From an uncultured Clostridia bacterium (GTDB lineage: Bacteria; Bacillota; Clostridia; Oscillospirales; Oscillospiraceae), in assembly GCA_947170435.1 (NCBI GenBank), contig CAMVTO010000014.1, forward strand, positions 1-53,145: a stretch of DNA of 53,145 nt. The letters are read 5' to 3'. The stretch's first letter is position 1, and each line of letters opens with the position of its first letter. Shown here in pieces: positions 22,587 through 31,404 of this stretch. A program made the translations under genes and the position numbers. Under the pieces are notes generated by a model, which had not been told where the DNA came from, made no database searches, and saw only the letters and a list, made by a program, of their open reading frames with translations.

Positions 22587-23578
22587 ACGTTCTCTCCAAA
22601 TCCATTCGGGTGGGCCTTGTGCCAGTTCCACGCCGAAGCCACAATGGTTTCTAAATCAGCATAGTTCGGCTTCCAGCCGAGAATCTGTTTTGCTTTCTCG
22701 GAGGACGCTACCAGCTGCGCCGGGTCGCCCGCGCGGCGGGGGCAGAGCTCCGCGGGGATGGGATGGCCCGTGACCTTCCGCGCCACGTCAATGACCTCTT
22801 TGACTGTGAAGCCCACGCCGTTGCCGAGGTTGAACACATCGCTCTTGCCGCCGTCCATCAGGTAGTCCATGGCGAGGATGTGCGCCTGGGCCAGATCGCT
22901 GACATGGATGTAATCGCGCACACAGGTGCCGTCTTTCGTAGGATAGTCGCCGCCAAACACGGAAATCTTTTCCCGTTTACCGTTCGGAACCTGTAAAATG
23001 AGAGGGATCAGATGAGTTTCGGGGTCGTGTGCCTCGCCGATCCTGCCGCTCCGGTGGGCGCCGCAGGCGTTGAAGTAGCGCAGCGCCACATAGCGCAGAC
23101 CGTGGGCACGCTCCGTCCAGGACATTTCCCTTTCCATCGCCAGCTTGGTTTCGCCGTAGCAGTTGGTGGGACGGGTCTGATCCGTTTCCAGAATCGGTAT
23201 CCGCTCGGGTTCCCCATAAGTCGCGGCGGTAGAGGAAAACACGATCTTGTCCACGCCGTGCGCCACCATGCTTTGCAGCAGCGCCGTGGTACCCCAGAGG
23301 TTGTTTTCATAGTATTTCAGCGGGTTCGCCATGCTCTCGCCCACCTGGGAAAAGGCGGCAAAGTGTATCACGCCGTCAATGGGTTCCTTCTCAAAGAGGG
23401 CGTCCATCTGCTCATGGGAGCGAATATCCGCCTGATAGAACCGCGCCTTGGGATGCACCGCCGCGCGAAAACCCGTCACGAGATTGTCCGCCACCACCAC
23501 GTCGCGTCCTGCCTCGATCAGCTCGAAGACCGTATGGGAGCCGATGTATCCGGCTCCGCCCAATACCAAAATCGCCAT
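22583..23578 (-). CDS. galE: UDP-glucose 4-epimerase
   Basis: 331 residues, usual length. NAD-binding GGAGYIGSHT at the N-terminus, catalytic Ser-Tyr-Lys region (SSTAATYGEPE, NCYGETKLAMERE) and the substrate-binding RYFNACGAH. It regenerates UDP-glucose from UDP-galactose. It lies 12 bases after galK and overlaps galT by 4 bases. Confidence 0.97.
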   Translation of the reverse strand: MAILVLGGAGYIGSHTVFELIEAGRDVVVADNLVTGFRAAVHPKARFYQADIRSHEQMDALFEKEPIDGVIHFAAFSQVGESMANPLKYYENNLWGTTALLQSMVAHGVDKIVFSSTAATYGEPERIPILETDQTRPTNCYGETKLAMEREMSWTERAHGLRYVALRYFNACGAHRSGRIGEAHDPETHLIPLILQVPNGKREKISVFGGDYPTKDGTCVRDYIHVSDLAQAHILAMDYLMDGGKSDVFNLGNGVGFTVKEVIDVARKVTGHPIPAELCPRRAGDPAQLVASSEKAKQILGWKPNYADLETIVASAWNWHKAHPNGFGENV

Positions 23579-23590
23579 GGCCGCTCCTCC

Positions 23591-24883
23591 TTATTCCGGT
23601 AAAATGACGCAGCCGCCCTGGGGACGGATGCGAAGAATATGACAGCTTCCTTCTCCGCAAATGCGCTCTATGCCGCTTTTGAACCCTTCCAGCCGGTTCT
23701 CCGGCACAAATGCCTGAATTGTGCCGGCAAAGCCCCCGCCGTGAACCCGCACCGCGCCCGTTCCATCCAGCAGCCTCTTTGCAAGAGCAATCGCCAGAGA
23801 AACCGCCTGCCGCTTCGGATCGGCAAACGTACAGGTATTTTGCAGCTGCACCGCGGAGGAAAGCCCGGAGGCGTTGACCAGAGCGAGAAACCGGTCAAAA
23901 TCTCCCGCTTCCAGCGCGGCGGCCTCCTCCAGCGCGGCGCGGTCGTCATCGTAAAAATGCATGGCGCGGAGGACTGCCCGGTCGCCGCAGCGCGCCCGAA
24001 CAGAAGACAGCTCCGCGTAGAACTGTTCCTCCGGCACATCCCGCAGGACGCTTTTGCCAAAGTGCGCGGCGACCTCCCCCATCTCTCGGGGGATTGCGGC
24101 GTAATCGTCCGTCAGATCGGCATGGTCGGAGCCGGTGTCGATGATGCACAGCGCGTGGCCGGAGCGGGAGAAGTCGAAATCCGTCTTCTTCACGATCGGC
24201 GATGCAGGGTCGGCAAAGTCGATAGAGATCGCGCCGCCCACGGAGCAGCCCATTTGATCCATCAAACCGCAGGGCTTGCCGAAATAGACGTTTTCAGCGT
24301 ATTGGCCGATCTTTGCGAGCCTGATGCCGTCAAGCGTACCGTGGCAGAAGAAATGATTGATGATATTGCCCATCAGCACCTCAAACGCGGCGGATGAGGA
24401 AAGCCCCATGCCGGAGAGCACATTTGAGGTCACGCAGGCGTCGAAGCCGCCGACGGAATAACCCTGCTCCGAAATCTTCGCGGCGACGCCGCGGACTAGC
24501 GCGGCGGTTGTGTTCCGCTCGTTATCATCCGGCTCCGGCTGCTCTAAATTGATCCGCAAGGGCGCGTAACCCTCGGAGATCACGCAAATCTCACGGGAAC
24601 CGTTGGGCGCGGCGCAGGCAAGCGTATCCATGTTCACGCTGCCGCAGAGCACATGCCCGCGCTGATGGTCGGTGTGGTTGCCGCCGATCTCCGTCCGACC
24701 GGGCGCACTGAACAGCGCCGCCTGATGGAAGGACGCAGGGAAGCTCTTTTGAAACCCCTCGACGAGCTTGCTTGCGCGTTCTCTTGACGCGGCCGCATTT
24801 CCTCTTCCGTAAAGCGCTACAAAGGCATTATCATAGCGGCCCGATTGCAAGATCTGCAGCACATTTAACTGTTCCATACACAA
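23591..24883 (-). CDS. galK: Galactokinase
   Basis: 430 residues, slightly longer than typical GalK because of an N-terminal helix-rich extension. GHMP kinase motifs are present: sugar-binding APGRTEIGGNHTDHQRGHVL, phosphate-binding SGMGLSSSAAFEV, the catalytic aspartate in CGLMDQMGCSVGG, and the C-terminal HGGGFAGTIQAF. It phosphorylates galactose released by the alpha-galactosidase encoded upstream. It sits 6 bases after the DUF624 gene. Confidence 0.96.
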   Translation of the reverse strand: MCMEQLNVLQILQSGRYDNAFVALYGRGNAAASRERASKLVEGFQKSFPASFHQAALFSAPGRTEIGGNHTDHQRGHVLCGSVNMDTLACAAPNGSREICVISEGYAPLRINLEQPEPDDNERNTTAALVRGVAAKISEQGYSVGGFDACVTSNVLSGMGLSSSAAFEVLMGNIINHFFCHGTLDGIRLAKIGQYAENVYFGKPCGLMDQMGCSVGGAISIDFADPASPIVKKTDFDFSRSGHALCIIDTGSDHADLTDDYAAIPREMGEVAAHFGKSVLRDVPEEQFYAELSSVRARCGDRAVLRAMHFYDDDRAALEEAAALEAGDFDRFLALVNASGLSSAVQLQNTCTFADPKRQAVSLAIALAKRLLDGTGAVRVHGGGFAGTIQAFVPENRLEGFKSGIERICGEGSCHILRIRPQGGCVILPE

Positions 24884-24889
24884 TCTCCT

Positions 24890-25666
24890 TTACATCCCGA
24901 GTTTTCGCATTTCTTCCAAGATCTCTTTCTCCGTCATTTCATGGTGTCGCTCCGGCACGTTCTCCGGCTCGCTGCCGGACTTCTGCTGATTTCCGTCCTT
25001 GTCCAGAATAAAATCGCCGCAGTCGTCCACCAGCGGCAGATAGGGCCGGAACTCCGGCAGCAGCAGCCTCGCGGTCAGCATGGCGATGGCGCCGAAGCCG
25101 AAGGTACACCAGAGAAAGGCGTAAAGCGGCAGTGTCTGCGCGTCCGTATAGGTCAAGACCATGGGAAACACATGGAAGAACAGGTTGACCGCCAGCTTGA
25201 GTGGGCTGTGGAACGCGAAGTAGATACCGCTTCGGACCAAATTCGGGAGCGTGTTCTCAAAGGCGGCCATGGTGGGGAACAGATAGAGCATGAGGATGAA
25301 CAGCAGAACCCCAAGGGCGTAGATGGCATACCGGAAGTTTCCAATCGGGCCGCCCGCTTGCAGGCAGATGCGCACGTCAACGTATCCGAGGGCGACCAGC
25401 GCCAGCGCCAGAAGCCACGCAATCGTCGCCTGCTTGAAATTCGTTCGGAACCCGATCCAGAATTGAACAAACGGATTGATGACGCCGTCGCCGCGCAGCG
25501 TTTTGAACATCACATGGTAGAGCGCGGCGAACGCCGCCCCCGCCGTGACGACGGGGAAGCTGAACAGGATGAACAGCAGATTCGCCGCGATGATGATGGC
25601 AATGCGGGTCATCAGCTTGCCGAATTTGCTCTCGTTGCTGAGAAAGCTGCTGAGCAACTCATGCAT
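24890..25666 (-). CDS. YesL-like DUF624 membrane protein
   Basis: 258 residues with about five membrane helices (first AIIIAANLLFILFSFPVVTA, residues 23-42) and a charged cytoplasmic tail ending EMTEKEILEEMRKLGM. The N-terminal LSNESKFGKLMTRI and PVVTAGAAFAALYHVMFK are characteristic of DUF624/YesL proteins, which occur in sugar-utilisation operons with Msm-type transporters and have no settled function. It lies 3 bases after the preceding gene and 6 before galK. Confidence 0.82.
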   Translation of the reverse strand: MHELLSSFLSNESKFGKLMTRIAIIIAANLLFILFSFPVVTAGAAFAALYHVMFKTLRGDGVINPFVQFWIGFRTNFKQATIAWLLALALVALGYVDVRICLQAGGPIGNFRYAIYALGVLLFILMLYLFPTMAAFENTLPNLVRSGIYFAFHSPLKLAVNLFFHVFPMVLTYTDAQTLPLYAFLWCTFGFGAIAMLTARLLLPEFRPYLPLVDDCGDFILDKDGNQQKSGSEPENVPERHHEMTEKEILEEMRKLGM

Positions 25667-25669
25667 CTG

Positions 25670-26344
25670 CTATCCCTCCAATACAAAGCGAATGAAGTCT
25701 GCCGCGCTGTCCAGCCGGGTGCTTTGCGCGGAAAGCCCCAACGCGCAACCCTCCGAATAAAGGTGATATCTCGTGACCAGCAGGCTGTCGCTGAGGTCGA
25801 TCCCCACGGGAATCGGCTCGCCTTCCGGCGGCCGGTAGTAAATCAGCCGATCCGCGTACCGCTCCCGCAGCGCGGCGCAAGCCTCGACGTTCCAGTCCAG
25901 AAGCCGGCCGCTTTGCCCCAGCGCCGCGAGCTGCTCCGGCTCCATGGTGATGACGTCCAGCGTGCCGGTGTCGGAGAGCGTGACAAAGGCGTTGTAGTAG
26001 GCGTTGCCCTTCGCCTGATTGCGGGTGTAGTCAAAATAACTGGCGGCGTCGAACTCCACCCGCTTGTCGATCAAATCATATCCGGCATATTCTGTGAAAT
26101 CCTTCCAAAGTGCCGAGCCGCTGCCCGCGTCGGCGCGGGTGTTGGTGAACACCGCATAGAGATGATATTCGGGAGCGCCCGCCGCGATATGAACGGCAAG
26201 ATAGACGATCAGTGCCCCGCCGCAAAGCACACCCACGATCCAAAGGCCGTAATACGCGGCAACAAAACGAAGGCGCTGCCGCCAAGTCATCGCGCGGAGC
26301 GCCTTCAGATCCTCTGACAATTGGCTTTTCCGCACCGCGCTCAC
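25670..26344 (-). CDS. Unrecognised single-span membrane protein
   Basis: 224 residues from the GTG at 26344, chosen because it overlaps the alpha-galactosidase stop (GTGA); the open frame continues upstream but is then out of frame with real coding. One membrane helix at about 36-60 (WIVGVLCGGALIVYLAVHIA) leaves a soluble domain outside with segments such as YAVFTNTRADAGSGSALWKD and GTLDVITMEPEQLAALGQSG. The outer part looks somewhat like a solute-binding fold (VITMEPEQLAAL, ADFIRFVLEG). Position between agaL and DUF624 suggests a partner of the DUF624 protein. No family is recognised. Confidence 0.7.
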   Translation of the reverse strand: MSAVRKSQLSEDLKALRAMTWRQRLRFVAAYYGLWIVGVLCGGALIVYLAVHIAAGAPEYHLYAVFTNTRADAGSGSALWKDFTEYAGYDLIDKRVEFDAASYFDYTRNQAKGNAYYNAFVTLSDTGTLDVITMEPEQLAALGQSGRLLDWNVEACAALRERYADRLIYYRPPEGEPIPVGIDLSDSLLVTRYHLYSEGCALGLSAQSTRLDSAADFIRFVLEG

Positions 26345-28545
26345 AGTCTGCCGTCCTCTATTTTTGTCAGGTGCAGCTGGGCGGAGGGATAGTCTCCCAG
26401 CATCTGCGGGAAGGTGTACCCGCCGCACATCAGCGCCGCGCCGGTACAGACAGGAGTATCCTCGTCGATGCGATAGAGCGCATCCGGGTCCAGCCCCCGC
26501 AGGCGCAGACGCAGCGGAGCGGCGTTGGGCCGCGGCGCGCGCAGCACCAGATTGACCAGACTCCGGGATTTGTCCTCGCTGACCATCTGCCACGCGACGT
26601 AGTGGAGCGGCGCGGACACGTCGCTCAGGCGGTAATACAGCCCTCCGTGGAGCAGGTCTTCATCCTCGTGGAATTGCTTGATCTGGCGCTTAATCTCCGT
26701 CTTGTCCTCCTCGGAGAGCTTTGTGAGATCCAGCTCATAGCCGAACGCGCCGGACATCGCCACAATGCCCCGCGTCTCGATGGGGGTGGCGCGCCCCGTC
26801 TGGTGGTTGGGAGAGGCGGACACATGGGCGCCCATGGTGCTGACCGGGTAGCCGTAGGAGGTGCCGCCCTGGATGCGCAGACGCTCAATGGCGTCGGTGT
26901 CGTCGGAGCACCAGATTTGCGGCGTATAGTAGAGCATCCCGGCGTCGAAGCGTCCGCCGCCGCCCGAGCAGCCCTCAAACAGCACATGGGGAAAGTCCGC
27001 GGTCAGGCGTTCCAGCAGTTCGTAGACGCCCAGCACATAGCGGTGAGCGACCTCGCCCTGACGCTCCGGCGGCAGCGCTTTGGAGTACACGTCGGAGAGG
27101 GAACGGTTCATGTCCCATTTGATGTAGGAAATGTTGTTTTCCAGCAGAAGCGTCGAGATGCAGCTATAGAGGTACTCCCGCACGTCAGCACGGGACATAT
27201 CCAGCACCAGTTGATTCCGTCCCATGGTGGGTTCGCGTCCCGGCGCGGACAGCGCCCAATCGGGATGCGCGCGATAGAGGTCGGAATCCTCGTTGACCAT
27301 CTCCGGCTCCACCCAAATGCCGAATTGCAGCCCCAGGGCATTGATTTTCTCAATCAGGGCGTGGAGGCCATTGGGCAGCCGCTGCTCGCTTGCAAACCAG
27401 TCGCCGAGGCCCGCGTTGTCGTCAATGCGCCCACGGAACCAGCCGTCGTCCAGCACGAACAGCTCCACGCCCAGCTCCGCCGCTTCCTTCGCGATGGCCA
27501 GGAGCTTTTCTTCGCTGAGGTTGAAATAGGTGGCTTCCCAGTTGTTGATGAGCACCGGGCGGCGCTTCAAATGATGCTCTCCGCGACAGACGTTGTGCCG
27601 GATGACGCGGTGATAGTTGTGGCTCAGGGCGGTCAAACCGTCCGCATAGCTCAAAATCACCTCCGGCGTATGAAAACGCTCACCGGGAGAGAGCGTCCAG
27701 GAAAAGCCCGTGTCGCTGACACCCATGACCAGACGCACGTCGCCGGTCTGACTGCGCTCCAGCTCCGCCTTAAAGCTGCCGGAGTACATCAGCATTGCCC
27801 CGAAGCAATCGCCCTGTTCCTCCGTGGCGTCATGGTCGCAGACAATGACGAAGGGATTGTGATGGTGGCTGGACGTGCCGCGCTCTGAGCTGACGGTGGT
27901 GATGAGGTTCCCGATGGGCGCGCGCTCCGGCTGCCGTTCCAGACAGTGCCGCCCATAGAAGTGGAGCAGGTCCCAGCTGTCGCGGGAGAATTCCAGACAG
28001 ACAGACGCCGCTTTTTCCAGCGTGATTGCCGCCGTGCCCTCATTGACCAGCTCCGCCGAGCGGGTGATGATATCCAGCGTCTCGAATATGCCATAGCGCA
28101 GGCGGATTGTCAGGCCAGTGACGGCGTCCCGCAGCGTGACGGTCAGCGTCTCCGCCTCGCCGCCGTTATCATACACGGCGGGCAGGCCGGGGATTATGTA
28201 TTTTCCCTCTGTGATCTCATGCTCTACATAGCGCAGACTCGCGCATCGGCTGCCGTCGGCGTTGACCACCGCGACACTGTGCAGACGGTAATCGCCCACG
28301 CCGAAGGAGCTGTACTCCTGGGGCATCAGATCCGGCGAATCGGAGCGCTCCCGCCGCAGCTCATAGGGGTTGCCGGAAAAGCCGCAGTCGTAGGCGCGGT
28401 AAGTATAGGACATATTCTGCGGACCGACGCGCCGCCCGTAATACAGATGACGCAGATAGCCCAGGGTGTCGATCTGCATCTGATAGACAGAAGATCTCGT
28501 TTCCAGGGTCAGCAGCTTTGCCTGTTCATCGAATTGTATGCTCAT
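26341..28545 (-). CDS. GH36 alpha-galactosidase
   Basis: 734 residues, the size of the AgaA/MelA-like cytoplasmic GH36 enzymes. The nucleophile aspartate is in YIKWDMNR and the acid/base aspartate in WCSDDTDA; further blocks are INNWEATYFNLSEEKL, LDDGWFRGR, GIWVEPEMVNEDSDLY and EGCSGGGGRFDAGML. No signal peptide is present, so it hydrolyses imported raffinose, melibiose or stachyose inside the cell, supplying galactose to GalK. Its start overlaps the AraC regulator gene by 4 bases. Confidence 0.95.
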   Translation of the reverse strand: MSIQFDEQAKLLTLETRSSVYQMQIDTLGYLRHLYYGRRVGPQNMSYTYRAYDCGFSGNPYELRRERSDSPDLMPQEYSSFGVGDYRLHSVAVVNADGSRCASLRYVEHEITEGKYIIPGLPAVYDNGGEAETLTVTLRDAVTGLTIRLRYGIFETLDIITRSAELVNEGTAAITLEKAASVCLEFSRDSWDLLHFYGRHCLERQPERAPIGNLITTVSSERGTSSHHHNPFVIVCDHDATEEQGDCFGAMLMYSGSFKAELERSQTGDVRLVMGVSDTGFSWTLSPGERFHTPEVILSYADGLTALSHNYHRVIRHNVCRGEHHLKRRPVLINNWEATYFNLSEEKLLAIAKEAAELGVELFVLDDGWFRGRIDDNAGLGDWFASEQRLPNGLHALIEKINALGLQFGIWVEPEMVNEDSDLYRAHPDWALSAPGREPTMGRNQLVLDMSRADVREYLYSCISTLLLENNISYIKWDMNRSLSDVYSKALPPERQGEVAHRYVLGVYELLERLTADFPHVLFEGCSGGGGRFDAGMLYYTPQIWCSDDTDAIERLRIQGGTSYGYPVSTMGAHVSASPNHQTGRATPIETRGIVAMSGAFGYELDLTKLSEEDKTEIKRQIKQFHEDEDLLHGGLYYRLSDVSAPLHYVAWQMVSEDKSRSLVNLVLRAPRPNAAPLRLRLRGLDPDALYRIDEDTPVCTGAALMCGGYTFPQMLGDYPSAQLHLTKIEDGRL

Positions 28546-29447
28546 GGAAGAATCTCCTTATGCTCCCGCTTCTGCCGGCGGTAGGTTTTTGGGCTGACGC
28601 CGAAGCTGCCCTTAAAGATTTTTGAAAAAGTGAGCGGATTGTCGTATCCCACGCGCCGCGCGATATCCTGCACCGGCGCGTCTGTTTCCAGAAGCAGCTT
28701 CCGCGCCTGCTCCAGCTTGCATTGCATCAGGTATTCCTGCGGAGATACGCCCATCCGTTGCTTGAAAAGGTTGCTGAGGTAGCTGCGATTGATCCCGATG
28801 AACCTCGCCATGTCGCCGATCTTCGCATTGGCATAGTTGCTTTGAATGTACGTCACCGCGTAATCCACATACACGTCGGAGGAGTACGCCTCCTCCCTGT
28901 TCGGAGACGGCAGCGTGGCGTCGTTGGACTCGATGGCAAGCGAAATGAACTGCAGCAGCATACCGAGGCGGTACAGGTCATTCGCGACCGTCATTTCCGG
29001 TCGGTTGAGCGCACGCTCCACCAGCGTGTAGAACTGCCGCCGATCCACATGACAGTCCCGCCAGTTGACGCCCTCGCAAAAGCCCGCGTTTTCGGCGTAT
29101 CTTGCCGCGTTGTTTCCGTCAAAGGTCATCCAGCAATATTGCCAAGGTTCTTTTTCGTCGGCGCGATACCATGTTTCTTCTCCCGGCTTTGTCACGAACA
29201 TCTGCCCGTCGTGCAATGAATAGTCCCTGCCGTCCACATGCAGACGTCCCCTGCCCTTTAGGATCACATGCAGATGATACCCCGTTCTCTGCTCTGTGTG
29301 AAACTCATAACCGGGCAGACACCGCTCCACCCCGCAAAGGGAGAGGAAAATGTCGTTCGTCTGCTTTTCCTGATAAACCAGGCAGCGGTATTGGTCCGTT
29401 TCATGTAAGATGCTTTCGCTTGAGATAGGGATCGCCTGCCTTTCCAT
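28542..29447 (-). CDS. AraC-family regulator of the alpha-galactoside operon (MsmR/RafR-like)
   Basis: 301 residues: an N-terminal cupin-like sugar-binding domain (GYHLHVILKGRGRLHVDGRD) and a C-terminal double helix-turn-helix (IGDMARFIGINRSYLSNLFK, then IARRVGYDNPLTFSKIFKGS, FGVSPKTYRRQK). Such proteins activate raffinose/melibiose genes when sugar is bound. It is the first gene downstream of a terminator at 29471-29511, so it heads its own transcript with agaL and the gal genes. No convincing ribosome binding site precedes the ATG at 29447. Confidence 0.9.
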   Translation of the reverse strand: MERQAIPISSESILHETDQYRCLVYQEKQTNDIFLSLCGVERCLPGYEFHTEQRTGYHLHVILKGRGRLHVDGRDYSLHDGQMFVTKPGEETWYRADEKEPWQYCWMTFDGNNAARYAENAGFCEGVNWRDCHVDRRQFYTLVERALNRPEMTVANDLYRLGMLLQFISLAIESNDATLPSPNREEAYSSDVYVDYAVTYIQSNYANAKIGDMARFIGINRSYLSNLFKQRMGVSPQEYLMQCKLEQARKLLLETDAPVQDIARRVGYDNPLTFSKIFKGSFGVSPKTYRRQKREHKEILP

Positions 29448-29470
29448 GTTGAATCAACGATGGTAACAGA

Positions 29471-29511
29471 ACAAAAAACACCGGAGGTATCGCTGATGCA
29501 ATATCCTCCGG
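29471..29511 (-). terminator. Terminator between transporter and agaL-gal genes
   Basis: Stem ccggaggtatcgc / gcaatatcctccgg (one mismatch) with a short loop; on the minus strand it is followed by tgttttttgttc. It separates the MsmEFG-type genes from the AraC/agaL/gal transcript. Confidence 0.8.
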
Positions 29512-29530
29512 CATATTTCTTTCCCGTTGT

Positions 29531-30373
29531 TTACAGCTTGCCGCCGGAGGTGGCAATGCCTTCCACGAACTGCTTCTGGAATATGACGTAAATGACGATC
29601 ATGGGGATGATGGCAAGCACGGCCGAAGCCATCATAGTTGGATAGTCGCTGCCGTACTGTCCCTGCATTTTGGCAAGGCCGGCGGACAGCGTGGTGGTCT
29701 CGGCCTTGGTGCAGACGATCATGGGCCACATCAGATCCTTGAAGGCGAACAGCGCCGTGAAGATACCCAGTGACACCATGGACGAGCGGGTCAGCGGCAT
29801 CATGATGCGCAGAAAGCGCTGACCGATGTTGCAGCCGTCGATTGCGGCGGCCTCCTCCAGATCCTTCGGCAAGCCCTGATACCCCGTTTTCAGCAGATAG
29901 GTGCCGAACGCGGTGACGATGCCGGGGAATACCAGGCCGGATACCTTGTTGAGCAGGCCAAGCTTCGACACCATCAGGTACTGCGGGATAATGAAGATCT
30001 GCGAGGGGATCATCATTTGGATCAGGACCAGGGAGAACATGAGCTTCTTGCCTGGGAAGTTCAACCGTCCGAAAGCATAGCCCGCCATGGTCGCCGTCAG
30101 ACAGGCGCAGGCCACGCGGAAGAAGATCATCAGTAGGGTGTTCTTGTAGAGGATGACGAAGTTATAGCTCTTCCAGACCTCCGCAAAGTTTTCCCAATGC
30201 CAGCCGCTCTGCGGGAAGATGTAGAAGGGGTTCACCGAAATGGATTCCTGATTGGTCTTGACCGCCGTGAGGATCATCCACGCGAAAGGAACGAGCATGA
30301 TGAAGGCCATAATGACCAGCACAAGATACATCAGGAACTTGTTGAGCCTTGCCTGTGCGCGTGCGCTTTCCAT
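29531..30373 (-). CDS. Sugar ABC permease, MsmG type
   Basis: 280 residues, six membrane helices, with the EAA docking loop LEEAAAIDGCNIGQRFLRIM. Typical of the second (MalG-like) permease of carbohydrate uptake-1 importers. It lies 17 bases after the MsmF-type gene. With its partner it forms the channel for alpha-galactosides energised by the MsmK-type ATPase at 33229. Confidence 0.94.
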   Translation of the reverse strand: MESARAQARLNKFLMYLVLVIMAFIMLVPFAWMILTAVKTNQESISVNPFYIFPQSGWHWENFAEVWKSYNFVILYKNTLLMIFFRVACACLTATMAGYAFGRLNFPGKKLMFSLVLIQMMIPSQIFIIPQYLMVSKLGLLNKVSGLVFPGIVTAFGTYLLKTGYQGLPKDLEEAAAIDGCNIGQRFLRIMMPLTRSSMVSLGIFTALFAFKDLMWPMIVCTKAETTTLSAGLAKMQGQYGSDYPTMMASAVLAIIPMIVIYVIFQKQFVEGIATSGGKL

Positions 30374-30390
30374 TTTCCTGTCCCCCTTCC

Positions 30391-31287
30391 TCAGTTATAG
30401 AACACGAACTTCTTTTCCGCCCTCTGCATGATGACCGTAACGATCATGATGAAGGCAACCAGGATTACCACAAGCGTCGCGCCGTAGCCCTTGTTGCCGT
30501 TGGTGAAGGCATAGGTGTAAAACAGATAGACGATGGACTGGGTGTTTTGCAGGGCGACGTTGGTCTTGTCCATGACCATGAACATCAGGTCGAACACGGT
30601 CAGCGCGCCAATCAAACGGGTTTGGACGATGAAGAATGTGGTCGGGCTCAACAACGGCACTGTGATGTGCAGAAACTGGCGGATACCGGTGGCACCGTCG
30701 ATGGCGGCGGCCTCATAGTAGTCGCCGGGAATTTCCTGCAAGCCTGAGATGAACAGCACCATGTTGTAGCCGATGACGGACCACACGCCGATGACGCCGA
30801 TGGAGATCCACGCCAGCTTGGGGTCGGAGATCCAGGCGATGTTGGTGTGGAAGATGTTGTTCAGCAGGCCGAACTGCTGGTTGTAAAGCCATTTCCAGAC
30901 CATTGCCACCGCCGCGGGGGCGCAGACCATGGGCAGAAAGAAGATGGTGCGGAACGCGGAGGTACCCTTGAGCTTTTTGTTCAGGAACACGGCGAGGATC
31001 AGCGCGATCACCACGCCGAAGGGTACCTCGATGATGGCATACTTGATGGTGTTCCACAGGGAATGCCAGGTTTCCCCGGCAGACAGGGCGGCGGAATAGT
31101 TGGCAAGCCCCACGAAGGTGTTGCCCCTGCCAAAGTCGCCGGTCTTGCAAAAGGATTGGTAGACGGTGTTAACCGCGGGATAGAAGTTCAAAATGATGAG
31201 CCCCAGTATGGTGGGCGCGATGAACGCCCATGCCCACACCGCTTCATTTTTCGCCGCGGCCGACATTTTTGCTTTTGGTTCTTTCAT
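30391..31287 (-). CDS. Sugar ABC permease, MsmF type
   Basis: 298 residues, six membrane helices, first at about 18-38 (AFIAPTILGLIILNFYPAVN) and EAA loop YYEAAAIDGATGIRQFLHIT. It corresponds to the first (MalF-like) permease of the importer. A ribosome binding site (ggaggg) precedes the ATG. It is 117 bases downstream of the binding-protein gene, with two hairpins in that gap. Confidence 0.94.
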   Translation of the reverse strand: MKEPKAKMSAAAKNEAVWAWAFIAPTILGLIILNFYPAVNTVYQSFCKTGDFGRGNTFVGLANYSAALSAGETWHSLWNTIKYAIIEVPFGVVIALILAVFLNKKLKGTSAFRTIFFLPMVCAPAAVAMVWKWLYNQQFGLLNNIFHTNIAWISDPKLAWISIGVIGVWSVIGYNMVLFISGLQEIPGDYYEAAAIDGATGIRQFLHITVPLLSPTTFFIVQTRLIGALTVFDLMFMVMDKTNVALQNTQSIVYLFYTYAFTNGNKGYGATLVVILVAFIMIVTVIMQRAEKKFVFYN

Positions 31288-31317
31288 AGTTTCCCTCCTA
31301 ATGCAGGTTTTTTATCG

Positions 31318-31387
31318 GGAGCGGAGCCGGTTACCCGGCCCCGCTCCGTCAAGGAAGCACGCGGTACGCCGGCCTATGATGGCGTAC
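31318..31387 (-). promoter_or_regulatory. Two intercistronic hairpins between binding protein and permease
   Basis: 31318-31347 is a 13-bp stem (ggagcggagccgg / ccggccccgctcc, one G-U pair) with a 4-nt loop, followed on the minus strand by cgataaaaaacc. 31364-31387 is a 7-bp stem gtacgcc / ggcgtac. They probably give more binding protein than permease, as at 7124-7157 in the other importer. Confidence 0.65.
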
Positions 31388-31404
31388 CACTGGGGAAAAC
31401 GAAT

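Noticed and set aside
25670..26593. Longer 307-residue form of the membrane protein
   Set aside because: The first 83 residues are antisense-like codons lying within agaL; the GTG overlapping the agaL stop is the natural coupled start.
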